Shown here: piece after piece, positions 38,061 through 45,955 of the stretch
How the letters are laid out: each line of letters begins with the position of its first letter
Position numbering within the stretch: the first letter of the stretch is position 1
Origin: Nesterenkonia sp.
GTDB lineage: Bacteria; Actinomycetota; Actinomycetes; Actinomycetales; Micrococcaceae
Direction of reading: 5' to 3'
Length of the DNA stretch: 64,000 nt
Assembly (NCBI RefSeq): GCF_029265375.1
Contig: NZ_JAJUJJ010000001.1
Location: forward strand, 124,001-188,000
Translations under genes and position numbers: made by a program
The notes under the pieces: model-generated
The model's database searches: none
Told to the model about the DNA's origin: nothing
The model's input: only the letters and a program-made list of their open reading frames with translations

Positions 38061-39837
38061 GACAGCGCAACGGACGACGGCGGCTGAGAATCCCGCACTG
38101 AACAAGGATCTGGTCACCGCTAAGGCCAAACGGTGGGGCGCGATCTACCAGGCGGAGGCGACGCTGCGCTCCATGCGCGCCTACGGCGGAGTGATCCTCT
38201 TCGCCTCCACCTTCCAGCCGATCATGTACATCCTGGCGATGGGACTGGGGCTGGGCGTGCTGGTCGGCGCTGAGACGGACTTCTCCGCCTATGGGGCCGA
38301 GAGCTACCTGATGTACATCGCCCCGGCCATCCTGGCCTCCACGGTAGCGATGACCGCCGGCATTGAGTTCACCTTCCCAGTGATGGAGGGATTCAAGTGG
38401 CGCCGGAAGTACTACGGCGCTCAGGCCACGGCTCTGACTCCGCAGCAGATCGCCCTGGGACACATCCTGGGAGTGAGCTGCCGGTTCGGGGTGCACGCGC
38501 TGATCTTCACCGCGGTCCTCTTCGCCTTCGGGGCGCTGCGCTCCCCGCTGGCAGTGCTGATGGTCTTCTCCGCCATGCTGGGCGGACTGGCCATAGGACT
38601 TCCCATCATGGCCTACATCTCCACCCTGCGCGATGAGAAGGGCCATGCCTCGATCATCCAGCGGTTCGTGATCATGCCGCTGTTCCTGTTCTCCGGCACG
38701 TTCTACCCGCTGACGAACCTGCCTCAGTTCCTGCAGGTCATCGGCTGGATCTCCCCGATCTGGCATGCCAATGAGATCGGCCGGGTGCTGGCCTTCGGTC
38801 AGCCGACCCCGCTGTGGCTGCTGGCGGTGCACATCGGCTACCTCACAGCCGTCGTCGTTCTTTCCTGGCTGGCGGTGCGGCGCGTGTTCATCCGGCGCTT
38901 GGGCAACAGCGAGTGGCGTGGACGGATTCCGGGGCTGAAGGCGGATCAGCGGCGCCAGGCCAAGCAGGACATCAGGGAATCTCAGGCCGGAAGCTATCGG
39001 CGCAGCGACGCTCCCCCGGCGGCGAGCTTTCGCCGCGGGGTGGCGGCCAACTACTACTCCGGCAATATCCGGGCGGTCTTCGCCCGTGGTCTGACGGCCA
39101 TCCGGAACAACCGCGGCATCATCTTCCTCTCCGGGTTCCTGGAGCCGGTGCTGTTCCTGACCAGCTTCGGGCTGGGCGTTTCCCCGATGATCTCCGGCAT
39201 CGAGGCGGACCAGGCGGGGCTTTCCACCCAGGACACCGTCAGCTACGCCGCCTATATTGCGCCCGCGCTGCTGGCGGTCTCGGCGATGAACGGTGCGGTC
39301 TTCGACTCCACCTGGAATGTGTTCTTCAAGCTGAAGATCACCAAGCTCTACCGCACCATGATGTCCACCTCCCTAGGCCCGGTGGACGTCGCGGTGGGCG
39401 AGATCTGCCTGGCGCTGTTCCGCGGGGGGATCTACGCCCTCGGCTTCCTGGGCGTGCTGCTGGTCGCGGGGCTGGTCTCTCCGATCTCGGCAGTGCTGAT
39501 GTGGCTCACCGCCCTGTTCATCGCGCTGGGCTTCGCCTGCATCGGTATGGCGGCCACCAGCTTCATGAAGCGCTTCCAGCAGATGGACTGGATGATGATG
39601 GTGCTGGTGCCGATGTTCCTGTTCTCGGCGACCCTGTTCCCCATCAGCGTCTACCCCGCCGGGGTGCAGGCCCTCATCCAGGCCCTGCCGCTGTGGCACG
39701 GGGTGGAGCTGATGCGCGATATCGCGTTCTGGGAGTTCAGCAGCCTGACGTTGGTGCACGTCGGCTACTACCTGGTGATGGTCACCGTCGGTGGTGTGAT
39801 CGCCACCTACAGGATGAAGGCCCTCTTCCTGCGCTGA
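38053..39837 (+). CDS. ABC-2 type permease with two fused permease halves
   Basis: Membrane protein of 594 residues composed of two homologous NodJ/DrrB-like ABC-2 domains. Each half has about six helices: residues 30-280 and 345-590. Both contain the YxxYxAPALLA-type sequence (YLMYIAPAILAST and YAAYIAPALLAVS) and a late FLFSGTFYPLTNLP / FLFSATLFPISVYP motif. Most relatives encode the halves as separate genes or use a homodimer. The linker of about 60 residues is basic. Start is TTG 38053 with AGGACGG upstream. Confidence 0.9.
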   Translation: MTETAQRTTAAENPALNKDLVTAKAKRWGAIYQAEATLRSMRAYGGVILFASTFQPIMYILAMGLGLGVLVGAETDFSAYGAESYLMYIAPAILASTVAMTAGIEFTFPVMEGFKWRRKYYGAQATALTPQQIALGHILGVSCRFGVHALIFTAVLFAFGALRSPLAVLMVFSAMLGGLAIGLPIMAYISTLRDEKGHASIIQRFVIMPLFLFSGTFYPLTNLPQFLQVIGWISPIWHANEIGRVLAFGQPTPLWLLAVHIGYLTAVVVLSWLAVRRVFIRRLGNSEWRGRIPGLKADQRRQAKQDIRESQAGSYRRSDAPPAASFRRGVAANYYSGNIRAVFARGLTAIRNNRGIIFLSGFLEPVLFLTSFGLGVSPMISGIEADQAGLSTQDTVSYAAYIAPALLAVSAMNGAVFDSTWNVFFKLKITKLYRTMMSTSLGPVDVAVGEICLALFRGGIYALGFLGVLLVAGLVSPISAVLMWLTALFIALGFACIGMAATSFMKRFQQMDWMMMVLVPMFLFSATLFPISVYPAGVQALIQALPLWHGVELMRDIAFWEFSSLTLVHVGYYLVMVTVGGVIATYRMKALFLR

Positions 39838-39875
39838 TCCGGAGCCGATCTCGCTCCCCCACTCCCCTCAACGAC

Positions 39876-39934
39876 TGGCGGATTTACTGCCGCTGAGAGC
39901 CGCCCAGGCGCGCTGAGCGGCAGTAAATCCGCCA
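39876..39934. terminator. Long inverted repeat after the ABC operon
   Basis: A 19-bp perfect inverted repeat (arms 39876-39894 and 39916-39934, beginning TGGCGGATTTACTGCC) with a 21-base loop. It lies 38 bases after the permease stop and 32 bases before the luciferase-like remnant, so it may serve both strands. Such long arms are more than a terminator needs; it may also be a repeated element. Confidence 0.7.
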
Positions 39935-39966
39935 TTCAACAACGGGATCTCGGGCCCGCGGGCCGC

Positions 39967-40062
39967 TCAGCCGGTGCGCCAGCCCAGCGGTTCGGCCACA
40001 TGCTTCAGGATTGACTCGATCAGATGGGCGTTGTAGTCCACACCCAGCTGGTTGGGGCCGAC
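39967..40062 (-). pseudogene. C-terminal remnant of a second luciferase-like monooxygenase
   Basis: The last 31 codons encode GPNQLGVDYNAHLIESILKH and continue to EPLGWRTG-stop. They match the C-terminus of the interrupted monooxygenase at 41074 (PNQLGV, HILESFAKYVAPELGW). Upstream homology ceases just before the alpha/beta-hydrolase gene, which apparently replaced the rest. It indicates that two monooxygenase genes once stood in tandem here. Confidence 0.65.
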
Positions 40063-40079
40063 TAACGAAGCGAAACCCT

Positions 40080-40931
40080 TCAAGAGGTCACTGACTCCAG
40101 GATCTTGCGTGCATGGGTCCACAGCAACGCGCCGCCCGCATCGGGGAAGACGATTCGTGTGGCTCCTGGAATGCGCCCTGCTAACGTCTCGCCATGATCC
40201 GGTGAATGAGTGAGGTCTCCGGCGCCGAAGAGGACCTGCACAGGACAAGCGATTGCGTCGAGATCAAGATCCCACGGGCGCATGGCGATGAGTGTGTCTC
40301 GCACATAGCCCGCACCACCGTTGTTGAAGCCTTCCTCGAGGCTGCGACGGTAGAGCGATAGAAACGGCTCTCTCCGGTAAAAGGCAGCATCTTCCGCGCC
40401 GGAACCGCTCAACACCATTTCCTCCATCGCGCGTGCAGAGAAACCTGCGAGGATCGCTGTCGCTTCCTCGGGCTTTGTCTGGGCGAGGTCGGATAGCATC
40501 GTCGCGTCCGGGGGCAGCATCGCGCGGATGAGAGGATGGGCGATCTCATCTGCAGGCGAGACGAGAGTAAGGCTTTCAGCGCCGCCAGCGCGAGCGAAGG
40601 CGAGTCCGAAAACAGCTCCCTGAGAGTTCGCTACAACTGCCACCCGTCGTGAGTGATCGCCGAGAACTGCCGAAACGAAAACCTGGTAGTCCGTTGCCGT
40701 TGAGGCGAGAGTTCTGTCCGGATCAGGCGTTGACTCCCCGATTCCGGGCCTGTCCATAGTCAGCATCTGCACATTCAGGGTGGAGAGCAGATCGCTTCCG
40801 AAGGTCATCAGCTTGCTTGTCGCGGCGCCTGCGATGAACAGAACTGGACGTCCTTCGGCCGGTCCGTAGCTTGTCCCAGAAAGGACTCGACCATCAGCTG
40901 TTATGACTCGATGTTGCTGCTCACTCTGCAT
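40080..40931 (-). CDS. Alpha/beta hydrolase
   Basis: Cytosolic hydrolase of 283 residues. The nucleophile elbow reads VANSQGAVF with Ser as nucleophile. The oxyanion-hole region LFIAGAATSK precedes it, and the acid and His would be the Asp in GAGDLTHSPDH and a C-terminal His. Its DNA is visibly less GC-rich than the neighbours and the codon choice differs, suggesting later acquisition. It is wedged between the remnant of one monooxygenase gene and the broken second one. Substrate unknown. A TTATAC hexamer lies 10 bases upstream of the start. Confidence 0.8.
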   Translation of the reverse strand: MQSEQQHRVITADGRVLSGTSYGPAEGRPVLFIAGAATSKLMTFGSDLLSTLNVQMLTMDRPGIGESTPDPDRTLASTATDYQVFVSAVLGDHSRRVAVVANSQGAVFGLAFARAGGAESLTLVSPADEIAHPLIRAMLPPDATMLSDLAQTKPEEATAILAGFSARAMEEMVLSGSGAEDAAFYRREPFLSLYRRSLEEGFNNGGAGYVRDTLIAMRPWDLDLDAIACPVQVLFGAGDLTHSPDHGETLAGRIPGATRIVFPDAGGALLWTHARKILESVTS

Positions 40932-40959
40932 GGATCAAGCGTATAAGGGTTCAACCGAT

Positions 40960-41069
40960 CCGCCCTTCGCGGAGACGGCTTCGACAACTCGCAGAGTCGA
41001 ACTCGGACCACGAAGGGCGGGGGCGTTCTGTCGTCACCGGGATCGAGATCGCGTCTCCCGACAGAACGC
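40960..41069. repeat. Two inverted repeats between the hydrolase and the monooxygenase
   Basis: CCGCCCTTCG (40960-40969) pairs with CGAAGGGCGG (41011-41020), and GCGTTCTGTCG (41023-41033) pairs with CGACAGAACGC (41059-41069). The second lies directly after the monooxygenase stop on the minus strand and is a likely terminator. Confidence 0.65.
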
Positions 41070-41073
41070 TTTG

Positions 41074-41866
41074 TTAGTTGTTTGGCTTCCAGCCCAGCTC
41101 GGGCGCAACATACTTGGCGAACGACTCCAAGATATGAACACAAAAAGCAACACCGAGCTGGTTGGGAACCGTCACCAGCAGCGTGTCGGCCTCGGCGACG
41201 GCGGTGTCCTTTGCCAGCTCCTCCACCAGCTCGTCCGGCTCTGCGGTATAGGAGCGGCCGAAGACCGCGCGGGTCTTCTCATCGATCATGCCGAACTGAT
41301 CCTGGCTGTCGCGCTGTCCCAGGAAGTAGGCGCGGTCCTGATCGGAGACGATCGGGATGATGGACCGGCTCACCGATACCCGGGGCTGCCATCCGTGGCT
41401 GTGCTTCTCCCACTCTTCGCGGAAGACGCGGATCTGCTCAGCCTGCTGAACGTGCAGCGGCTCTCCGGACTCGTCGTCCTTCAATGTGGAGCTCATCAGG
41501 TTCATCCCGCGCGAGGCCGCCCACCGCGCGGTGGCGTTGGACCCGGCTCCCCACCAGATCCGCTGGCGCAGACCTTCCGAGTGCGGTTCGATCCGCAGCA
41601 GGCCCGGCGGGTTCGGGAACATGGGCTGCGGATTCGGCTCAGCGAAGCCCTCCCCCTGGAGCACCTGCAGCGCCACCTCGGCGTGCCGGCGGCCCATATC
41701 GGCGTCACTCTCGCCCTCAGCGGGGTGATAGCCGAAGTAGCGGAATCCGTCGATCACCTGCTCCGGCGAACCGCGGGAGATCCCCAGCTGCAGCCGCCCG
41801 CCGGCGATCAGATCTGCCGCACCGGCGTCCTCGGCGAAGTACATCGGATTCTCGTAGCGCATGTCG
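41074..41866 (-). pseudogene. Luciferase-like (LLM class) flavin monooxygenase, 3' part, split by the mobile element
   Basis: This segment encodes about 264 residues beginning MRYENPMYFAEDAG and ending PELGWKPNN-stop. It is the C-terminal three quarters of a bacterial-luciferase-like flavin-dependent monooxygenase (TIM-barrel segments ADLIAGGRLQLGISRGSPEQ and RIWWGAGSNATARWAASRGM). No start codon or N-terminal third is present. That part lies at 50407-50660, and joining the two across the 12-base direct repeat restores GTGVIDMRYENPM in frame. The present fragment is presumably not expressed as a functional enzyme. Confidence 0.9.
41855..41866. other. attL core of the mobile element
   Basis: TAGCGCATGTCG, identical to 50407-50418. 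Left of it is monooxygenase sequence; right of it (GGGTTGTGG) is element DNA whose complement reappears next to the attR side. Confidence 0.85.
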
Positions 41867-41899
41867 GGGTTGTGGAGTTGGCGCGAACGGCTCTGCCGT

Positions 41900-42289
41900 T
41901 TACAGGTATCGGCAGACCTGGTCCGCGCTGCACGAGTCGGGGTCGGGCTGCGCGGCGTCGTGCCTGAGCTCGGCGATGGTGTCTCGGAGCGCTGTGAGCT
42001 GGGCGATCTGCTGCTCGATCTCGGCGAGGCGCGCGTCGAGAAGGTCGCGCACGTGCTCGCAGGGAGCAGCGCCGCCGTCGCGGATTTCGAGGATCTGGCG
42101 GATCTGGGCGAGGGTGAGGCCCGCGGCCTGGCCGCGGTGGACGAAGTCGATCCGGGCGGCCGTCTCGGGCGCGTAGTCGCGGTATCCGGACGGCGTGCGC
42201 TCGGCCGGGGGCAGCAGGCCCTGCTCCTCGTAGAACCGCAGCGTCTTCGCCGTCGTTCCCGCCCGCTCGGCGAGTTCCCCGATGCGCAT
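41900..42289 (-). CDS. merR: MerR-family heavy-metal-responsive regulator
   Basis: Regulator of 129 residues, divergent from the mercuric reductase. The N-terminal winged helix reads MRIGELAERAGTTAKTLRFYEEQGLLPP. A long dimerisation helix follows. Cys77, Cys120 and Cys126 match the spacing of the three metal-binding cysteines of Hg-type MerR (82, 117, 126 in the classical protein). It would repress and, on binding Hg(II), activate the promoter at 42323-42354. A small hairpin AACGGC/GCCGTT overlaps its stop codon. Confidence 0.88.
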   Translation of the reverse strand: MRIGELAERAGTTAKTLRFYEEQGLLPPAERTPSGYRDYAPETAARIDFVHRGQAAGLTLAQIRQILEIRDGGAAPCEHVRDLLDARLAEIEQQIAQLTALRDTIAELRHDAAQPDPDSCSADQVCRYL

Positions 42290-42322
42290 CGCAGACCCCC
42301 TGTTCTTTCGGCAGAAGTCCTC

Positions 42323-42354
42323 TTGACCTTCCCCTGCACTGGAAGGTCCAGTAT
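42323..42354 (+). promoter_or_regulatory. MerR-type operator-promoter of merA
   Basis: TTGACC (-35, 42323-42328) and CAGTAT (-10, 42349-42354) are separated by 20 bp, longer than the usual 17. The perfect dyad GACCTTCC-N8-GGAAGGTC (42325-42348) fills the spacer. Over-long spacers carrying such dyads are the hallmark of promoters activated by DNA untwisting by MerR proteins. Confidence 0.85.
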
Positions 42355-42396
42355 GGCTGAGATAGACCGGAAGTCCAAGTATTGACAGGAGCTGCG

Positions 42397-43821
42397 ATGC
42401 CCACGAAGTACGACCTCGCCATCATCGGATCGGGCGGCGGTGCGTTCGCCGCCGCGATCCGCGCGACCACGCTCGGCAAGTCGGTGGTGATGATCGAGCG
42501 CGGGACGCTCGGCGGCACCTGTGTGAACACCGGCTGCGTGCCGTCGAAGGCCCTGATCGCCGCGGCCGACGCATGGCACTCCGCGGCCGACGCCGCCGAC
42601 CGGTTCCCGGGGATCGAGACGACGGCGGGGCCGGTGGACATGCCCGCCCTGATCGCCGGGAAGCAGGCGCTGGTCGAGTCGCTGCGGGGCGAGAAGTACT
42701 CCGACGTCGCCGACTCCTACGGGTGGGCCGTCCGCCGCGGGGACGCCGCGTTCGCCGGCACCCCCGACGCACCGGTCCTCCAGGTCGCCGAGGACGACGG
42801 CAGCACCGAGACGATCGAGGCCGCGCACTACCTGGTCGCGACTGGCTCTCGGCCGTGGGCCCCGCCGATCGACGGCCTGGACGAGACCGGGTACCTGACC
42901 TCGACCACGGCGATGGAGCTGACCGAACTCCCTGAGTCCCTGCTCGTGCTCGGCGGCGGCTACGTCGCCCTGGAGCAGGCGCAGCTGTTCGCCCGGCTCG
43001 GCTCCCAGGTCACCGTGCTGGCCCGGTCCCGGCTCGCGTCGAAGGAGGAGCCGGAGGTGTCCAGGACGTTGCAGGAGGTGTTCGCCGACGAGGGCATCCG
43101 GGTGGTCCGCCGCGCGCTGCCGACGCGGGTGTCCCGCGACGCCGCGACCGGGCAGGCCGTCGTCACCGCGGACGTCGCCGGCGGCCGGGAGGAGTTCCGC
43201 GCCGACCAGGTGCTCCTCGCCCTCGGACGACGACCGGCCACCGACGGGCTCGGCCTCGACGCGGTCGGGGTCAAGACCGGGGACCTCGGCGAGGTGGTCG
43301 TCTCCGACCGGATGCAGTCCTCCCACCCGCGGATCTGGGCCGCGGGCGACGTGACCGGCCACCCCGAATTCGTCTACGTCGCCGCCCAGCACGGCACCCT
43401 CGTCGCCGAGAACGCGTTCACCGACGCCGACCGGGCCGTGGACTACGCCCGGCTGCCGAGGGTCACGTTCACCGGCCCGGCGATCGGCGCGGTCGGGATG
43501 ACCGAGAAGGACGTCGTCGCCGCCGGGATCCGCTGCGACTGCCGCGTCCTGCCCCTGCACCACGTGCCCCGCGCCCTGGTCAACCGCGACACCCGCGGCT
43601 TCGTCAAGATCGTCGTGGACGCCGACACGGGGAAGATCCTCGGCATCACCGCCGTCGCCAAGGACGCCGGCGAGCTCGCCGCCGCCGGGGTCCACGTGCT
43701 CGGCAAGACCGTCGCCGAGGTCGCCGACGCCTGGGCCCCCTACCTGACCATGGCCGAGGGCATCCGGATCGCCGCCAAGGCCTTCACCACCGATCCGTCG
43801 CTCCTGTCGTGCTGCGCGTGA
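42397..43821 (+). CDS. merA: Mercuric reductase
   Basis: Cytosolic flavoprotein reducing Hg(II) to volatile Hg(0) with NADPH. 474 residues from the ATG at 42397 (GACAGGAG upstream). The FAD motif IIGSGGGAFAAAIRA and the redox-active disulfide GGTCVNTGCVPSK (Cys42, Cys47) are present. The C-terminus ends LLSCCA, the vicinal Cys pair that hands Hg to the active site of the partner subunit. The N-terminal heavy-metal-associated (MerP-like) domain found in many MerA proteins is absent. Adjacent MerR operator and MerF-like gene confirm a mer operon. GC is very high compared with flanking chromosomal DNA. Confidence 0.95.
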   Translation: MPTKYDLAIIGSGGGAFAAAIRATTLGKSVVMIERGTLGGTCVNTGCVPSKALIAAADAWHSAADAADRFPGIETTAGPVDMPALIAGKQALVESLRGEKYSDVADSYGWAVRRGDAAFAGTPDAPVLQVAEDDGSTETIEAAHYLVATGSRPWAPPIDGLDETGYLTSTTAMELTELPESLLVLGGGYVALEQAQLFARLGSQVTVLARSRLASKEEPEVSRTLQEVFADEGIRVVRRALPTRVSRDAATGQAVVTADVAGGREEFRADQVLLALGRRPATDGLGLDAVGVKTGDLGEVVVSDRMQSSHPRIWAAGDVTGHPEFVYVAAQHGTLVAENAFTDADRAVDYARLPRVTFTGPAIGAVGMTEKDVVAAGIRCDCRVLPLHHVPRALVNRDTRGFVKIVVDADTGKILGITAVAKDAGELAAAGVHVLGKTVAEVADAWAPYLTMAEGIRIAAKAFTTDPSLLSCCA

Positions 43822-43872
43822 ACGCGCACGCAGACAATCGGGGGGAACGCTCAGCTGGGAGAGGAACAGACG

Positions 43873-44175
43873 ATGAGCGGCGATAAGGGCCACGACTCGC
43901 ATCGCGCGGGCGTGCTTGTCGGTGCTGGGACGGGCTTGCTCCTGTTGGCATGCTGCGCGCTTCCGCTGCTGATCTGCTGCGGCCTGCCTCTCCTCGCCGC
44001 GGGCGGAGCCCTTGCAGGTATCGGAGGTTTCCTCGGCAACCCTTGGCTCATCGGTGCCGGGATCGCAGTCGGGGTGGCCGTCACAGCGGCGATCGTCCTC
44101 CGGCGACTGCCGCGGCACCGACGTCGCTCGACCGGCGGCTGCGGCAATCGTTCGACTACTGACCGGGGTCAGTAG
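43873..44175 (+). CDS. MerF/MerT-like small membrane protein with two Cys-Cys pairs
   Basis: Protein of 100 residues preceded by GGGAGAGGA. It has two hydrophobic helices. The first, GTGLLLLACCALPLLICCGL, carries vicinal cysteine pairs at 27-28 and 35-36; MerF and MerT have one such pair in the same helix to pass Hg(II) inward. A further Cys90 lies in the basic C-terminal tail. A GTGL...CC..P pattern resembles MerF. Placed 51 bases after merA in the same direction, it is the best candidate for the mercury-uptake component, as no merT or merP is present. The family assignment is inferred from pattern only. Confidence 0.7.
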   Translation: MSGDKGHDSHRAGVLVGAGTGLLLLACCALPLLICCGLPLLAAGGALAGIGGFLGNPWLIGAGIAVGVAVTAAIVLRRLPRHRRRSTGGCGNRSTTDRGQ

Positions 44176-44256
44176 TTCGAGTGGCTCCAGTCATCGTCGC
44201 CAGCTCGGCCACGTCGGCATCCGGCGACCCTTCCAGGTCTCCACGAGACCAACAAC

Positions 44257-45081
44257 CTAGCGGACGGACGCGAAGACCCCGTAGCCGGCCGCCGCGAGGC
44301 CCACGGCGATCACGAGCCAGCGCCCGATCCCGAGCCACACGCTACCGTCCACGTCCAGCGCCCACTGAGCGCCGGTGATGAGCCCGGCGATGCCCATCCA
44401 GAGCCCAGCGATGACGACCACCACCGGCAGGAGCGCGAGGCACATCGCGGCGGCGGCCGACCACAGCTGCCGGGCCTCCAGCTTCGCGGTGGCGGCGATG
44501 ATCCGTTCGGCCCGCTCGTTCGACGCGTCGAGGTTCGCCGTCATCGTGGCCGAGGCTTCCCCGGCGACCTCCTCGACGGCCTTCTCGACCCGCTCCTCGG
44601 TGCGCTTCTCGATCCGCTGCACCGCGCCGCCGACCTGGCTAACGAGCTTCTGGTTCGCCTCGGCCTGCACCTTGAGCCCGTCAATCGCCGAGGCCGTAGC
44701 CGCGTGATTCTTCTGCGCTTCGGCGATCAAGCTCTGCGAGGCGCTCTGCAGCCGCCTCCCGTCGAGACTTTGCACGAACTCGCTTAGCGTGCTCTCGATC
44801 TCGCTCAGCCTGCTCTCGACGCTCGCGATCTGCGGCGACGTGCTGACGGACGGCTGCGAGGTCGACGCCCGGTCGATGCGATTGCTCATCTCCTCGTCCA
44901 TGACCTTGACGAACTCCGCGAGCTTCTTCTGCTGCTCGGCCAGCCGGTCGATCCTCGCGTTCTGAGCCTCGACGGCGGCGAGGATCGAGTTCAAGGTCTC
45001 CGTCGTCTCGGGACTGCCGAGCTGCTGCGGCGATCCGCTCTGCACGTTCTGCTGCTTCAGCCTGTCGAGCGCTGCGCTCAT
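44257..45081 (-). CDS. MobB-like mobilisation accessory protein
   Basis: Protein of 274 residues whose 5' part overlaps the relaxase 3' end in another frame (44681-45081), a layout known from mobA/mobB pairs. The N-terminal two thirds are predicted coiled coil with Leu/Ile heptads (ETLNSILAAVEAQNARIDRL, VESRLSEIESTLSEFVQSLD). Two transmembrane helices follow at about 202-225 and 248-270. MbeB/MobB proteins of plasmids have similar coiled-coil plus hydrophobic structure and help the relaxosome contact the coupling protein. No closer assignment is possible. Confidence 0.65.
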   Translation of the reverse strand: MSAALDRLKQQNVQSGSPQQLGSPETTETLNSILAAVEAQNARIDRLAEQQKKLAEFVKVMDEEMSNRIDRASTSQPSVSTSPQIASVESRLSEIESTLSEFVQSLDGRRLQSASQSLIAEAQKNHAATASAIDGLKVQAEANQKLVSQVGGAVQRIEKRTEERVEKAVEEVAGEASATMTANLDASNERAERIIAATAKLEARQLWSAAAAMCLALLPVVVVIAGLWMGIAGLITGAQWALDVDGSVWLGIGRWLVIAVGLAAAGYGVFASVR

Positions 45082-45955
45082 GGTCCTGCTCCTTCTGCTG
45101 CTGGTGGTAGTCGAAGAACGCCTGCGCACCCTCCGGGGTGAAGTCCGCCGAGAGAGCGCTCGTGCGCTTGCGGCGCTCGGCACGCCCGGACTCGCCGCGG
45201 CGGTCCTCGATGTAGAGCGTCCAGGTCTCCTGACCGGCGCGCTTGCCCCGCTTGCTGACGGCGGTGTGCAGACGCATCCGCGGCACCCGCTCGCCGTCAT
45301 CGCCGAGCTGCTGGTTCTGCTCCGCGATCACCGCTTCGAGACCGGCCTTGTCCACCGCCCGGGGATCGGCCAGGGCGGCGCTCATCCGGTCGCCCATCTC
45401 GCGGTCGAGCCCGCCCTCGGCGAAGTCTTCGCGGCGCAGCTCCCAGTCCTTCGGCGCGTGCTCCAGCGTCTTCACGACCGAGAGTCCGTGCTCACGCATC
45501 AGTTCGTCGTTCGCCGACTGCACGCCCCGCTGGTTCCCGGCCTTACGGTCGTGAAACGTCCGGTAGTCGGACAATGCTTTACCTGTCGCATTGTTGTGGT
45601 TGATCACGAGGATGTGGTTATGCGCCTTACCGCCGCGACCATCGGTGTGCGTTACCACGAGACAATCCGAGTTAGGGTGCATCTTCTTTGCGAGCTGATA
45701 CCCGAGATCGTTCACCCGCTGCACGTGCTCGGGGTTCTTCGGGTCGAACTCCTCGTCGCTGAAGCTCTGCCGATAGTGCAGCGCCTCGACATCTCGCTTC
45801 GTGTTCTGCGTGAGCGCACGGGCGCGCGCCGAGAACGCGCCTGGGCCTCCGGGCACGTCGCACGTGACCGCGACCCCGCGCTCGTCCTCCCTGCCCCGGA
45901 TGTAGCGCTCCGTGTCCGCGGCGCTGGTGCTCGGACTGTAGTGCGTGGTGCTCAC
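44681..45955 (-). CDS. Relaxase/mobilisation nuclease
   Basis: DNA-nicking transesterase of 424 residues that would start conjugal transfer at oriT. The metal-binding histidine triad is visible as His103, His112 and His114 in VTHTDGRGGKAHNHILVIN, preceded by ALHYRQSF near residue 59. Tyr residues at 6 and 18 are candidates for the nicking Tyr. The C-terminal third is very rich in Arg, Glu and Ala and likely helical. No coupling protein or type IV secretion genes are in the element, so transfer would need a helper. Its start overlaps the mobC-like stop by four bases. Confidence 0.85.
   Translation of the reverse strand: MSTTHYSPSTSAADTERYIRGREDERGVAVTCDVPGGPGAFSARARALTQNTKRDVEALHYRQSFSDEEFDPKNPEHVQRVNDLGYQLAKKMHPNSDCLVVTHTDGRGGKAHNHILVINHNNATGKALSDYRTFHDRKAGNQRGVQSANDELMREHGLSVVKTLEHAPKDWELRREDFAEGGLDREMGDRMSAALADPRAVDKAGLEAVIAEQNQQLGDDGERVPRMRLHTAVSKRGKRAGQETWTLYIEDRRGESGRAERRKRTSALSADFTPEGAQAFFDYHQQQKEQDHERSARQAEAAERAERIAAAARQSRDDGDLELDPRRRRGSEREDRPAGRAAEEARGVRQGHGRGDEQSHRPGVDLAAVRQHVAADRERREQAERDREHAKRVRAKSRREAAAERLAELDRRSAEESRGYGLGD

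Noticed and set aside
40932..41073. Integron attC-like site beside the hydrolase
   Set aside because: GTTAGTTG and the inverted repeats looked suggestive, but no matching core pair (RYYYAAC and GTTRRRY) with the right spacing and no integrase of that class were found.
41074..44118. 1014-codon minus-strand frame fusing the monooxygenase to downstream sequence
   Set aside because: Only the part up to 41866 is monooxygenase. The rest runs antisense to merA and the MerF-like gene through the att junction.
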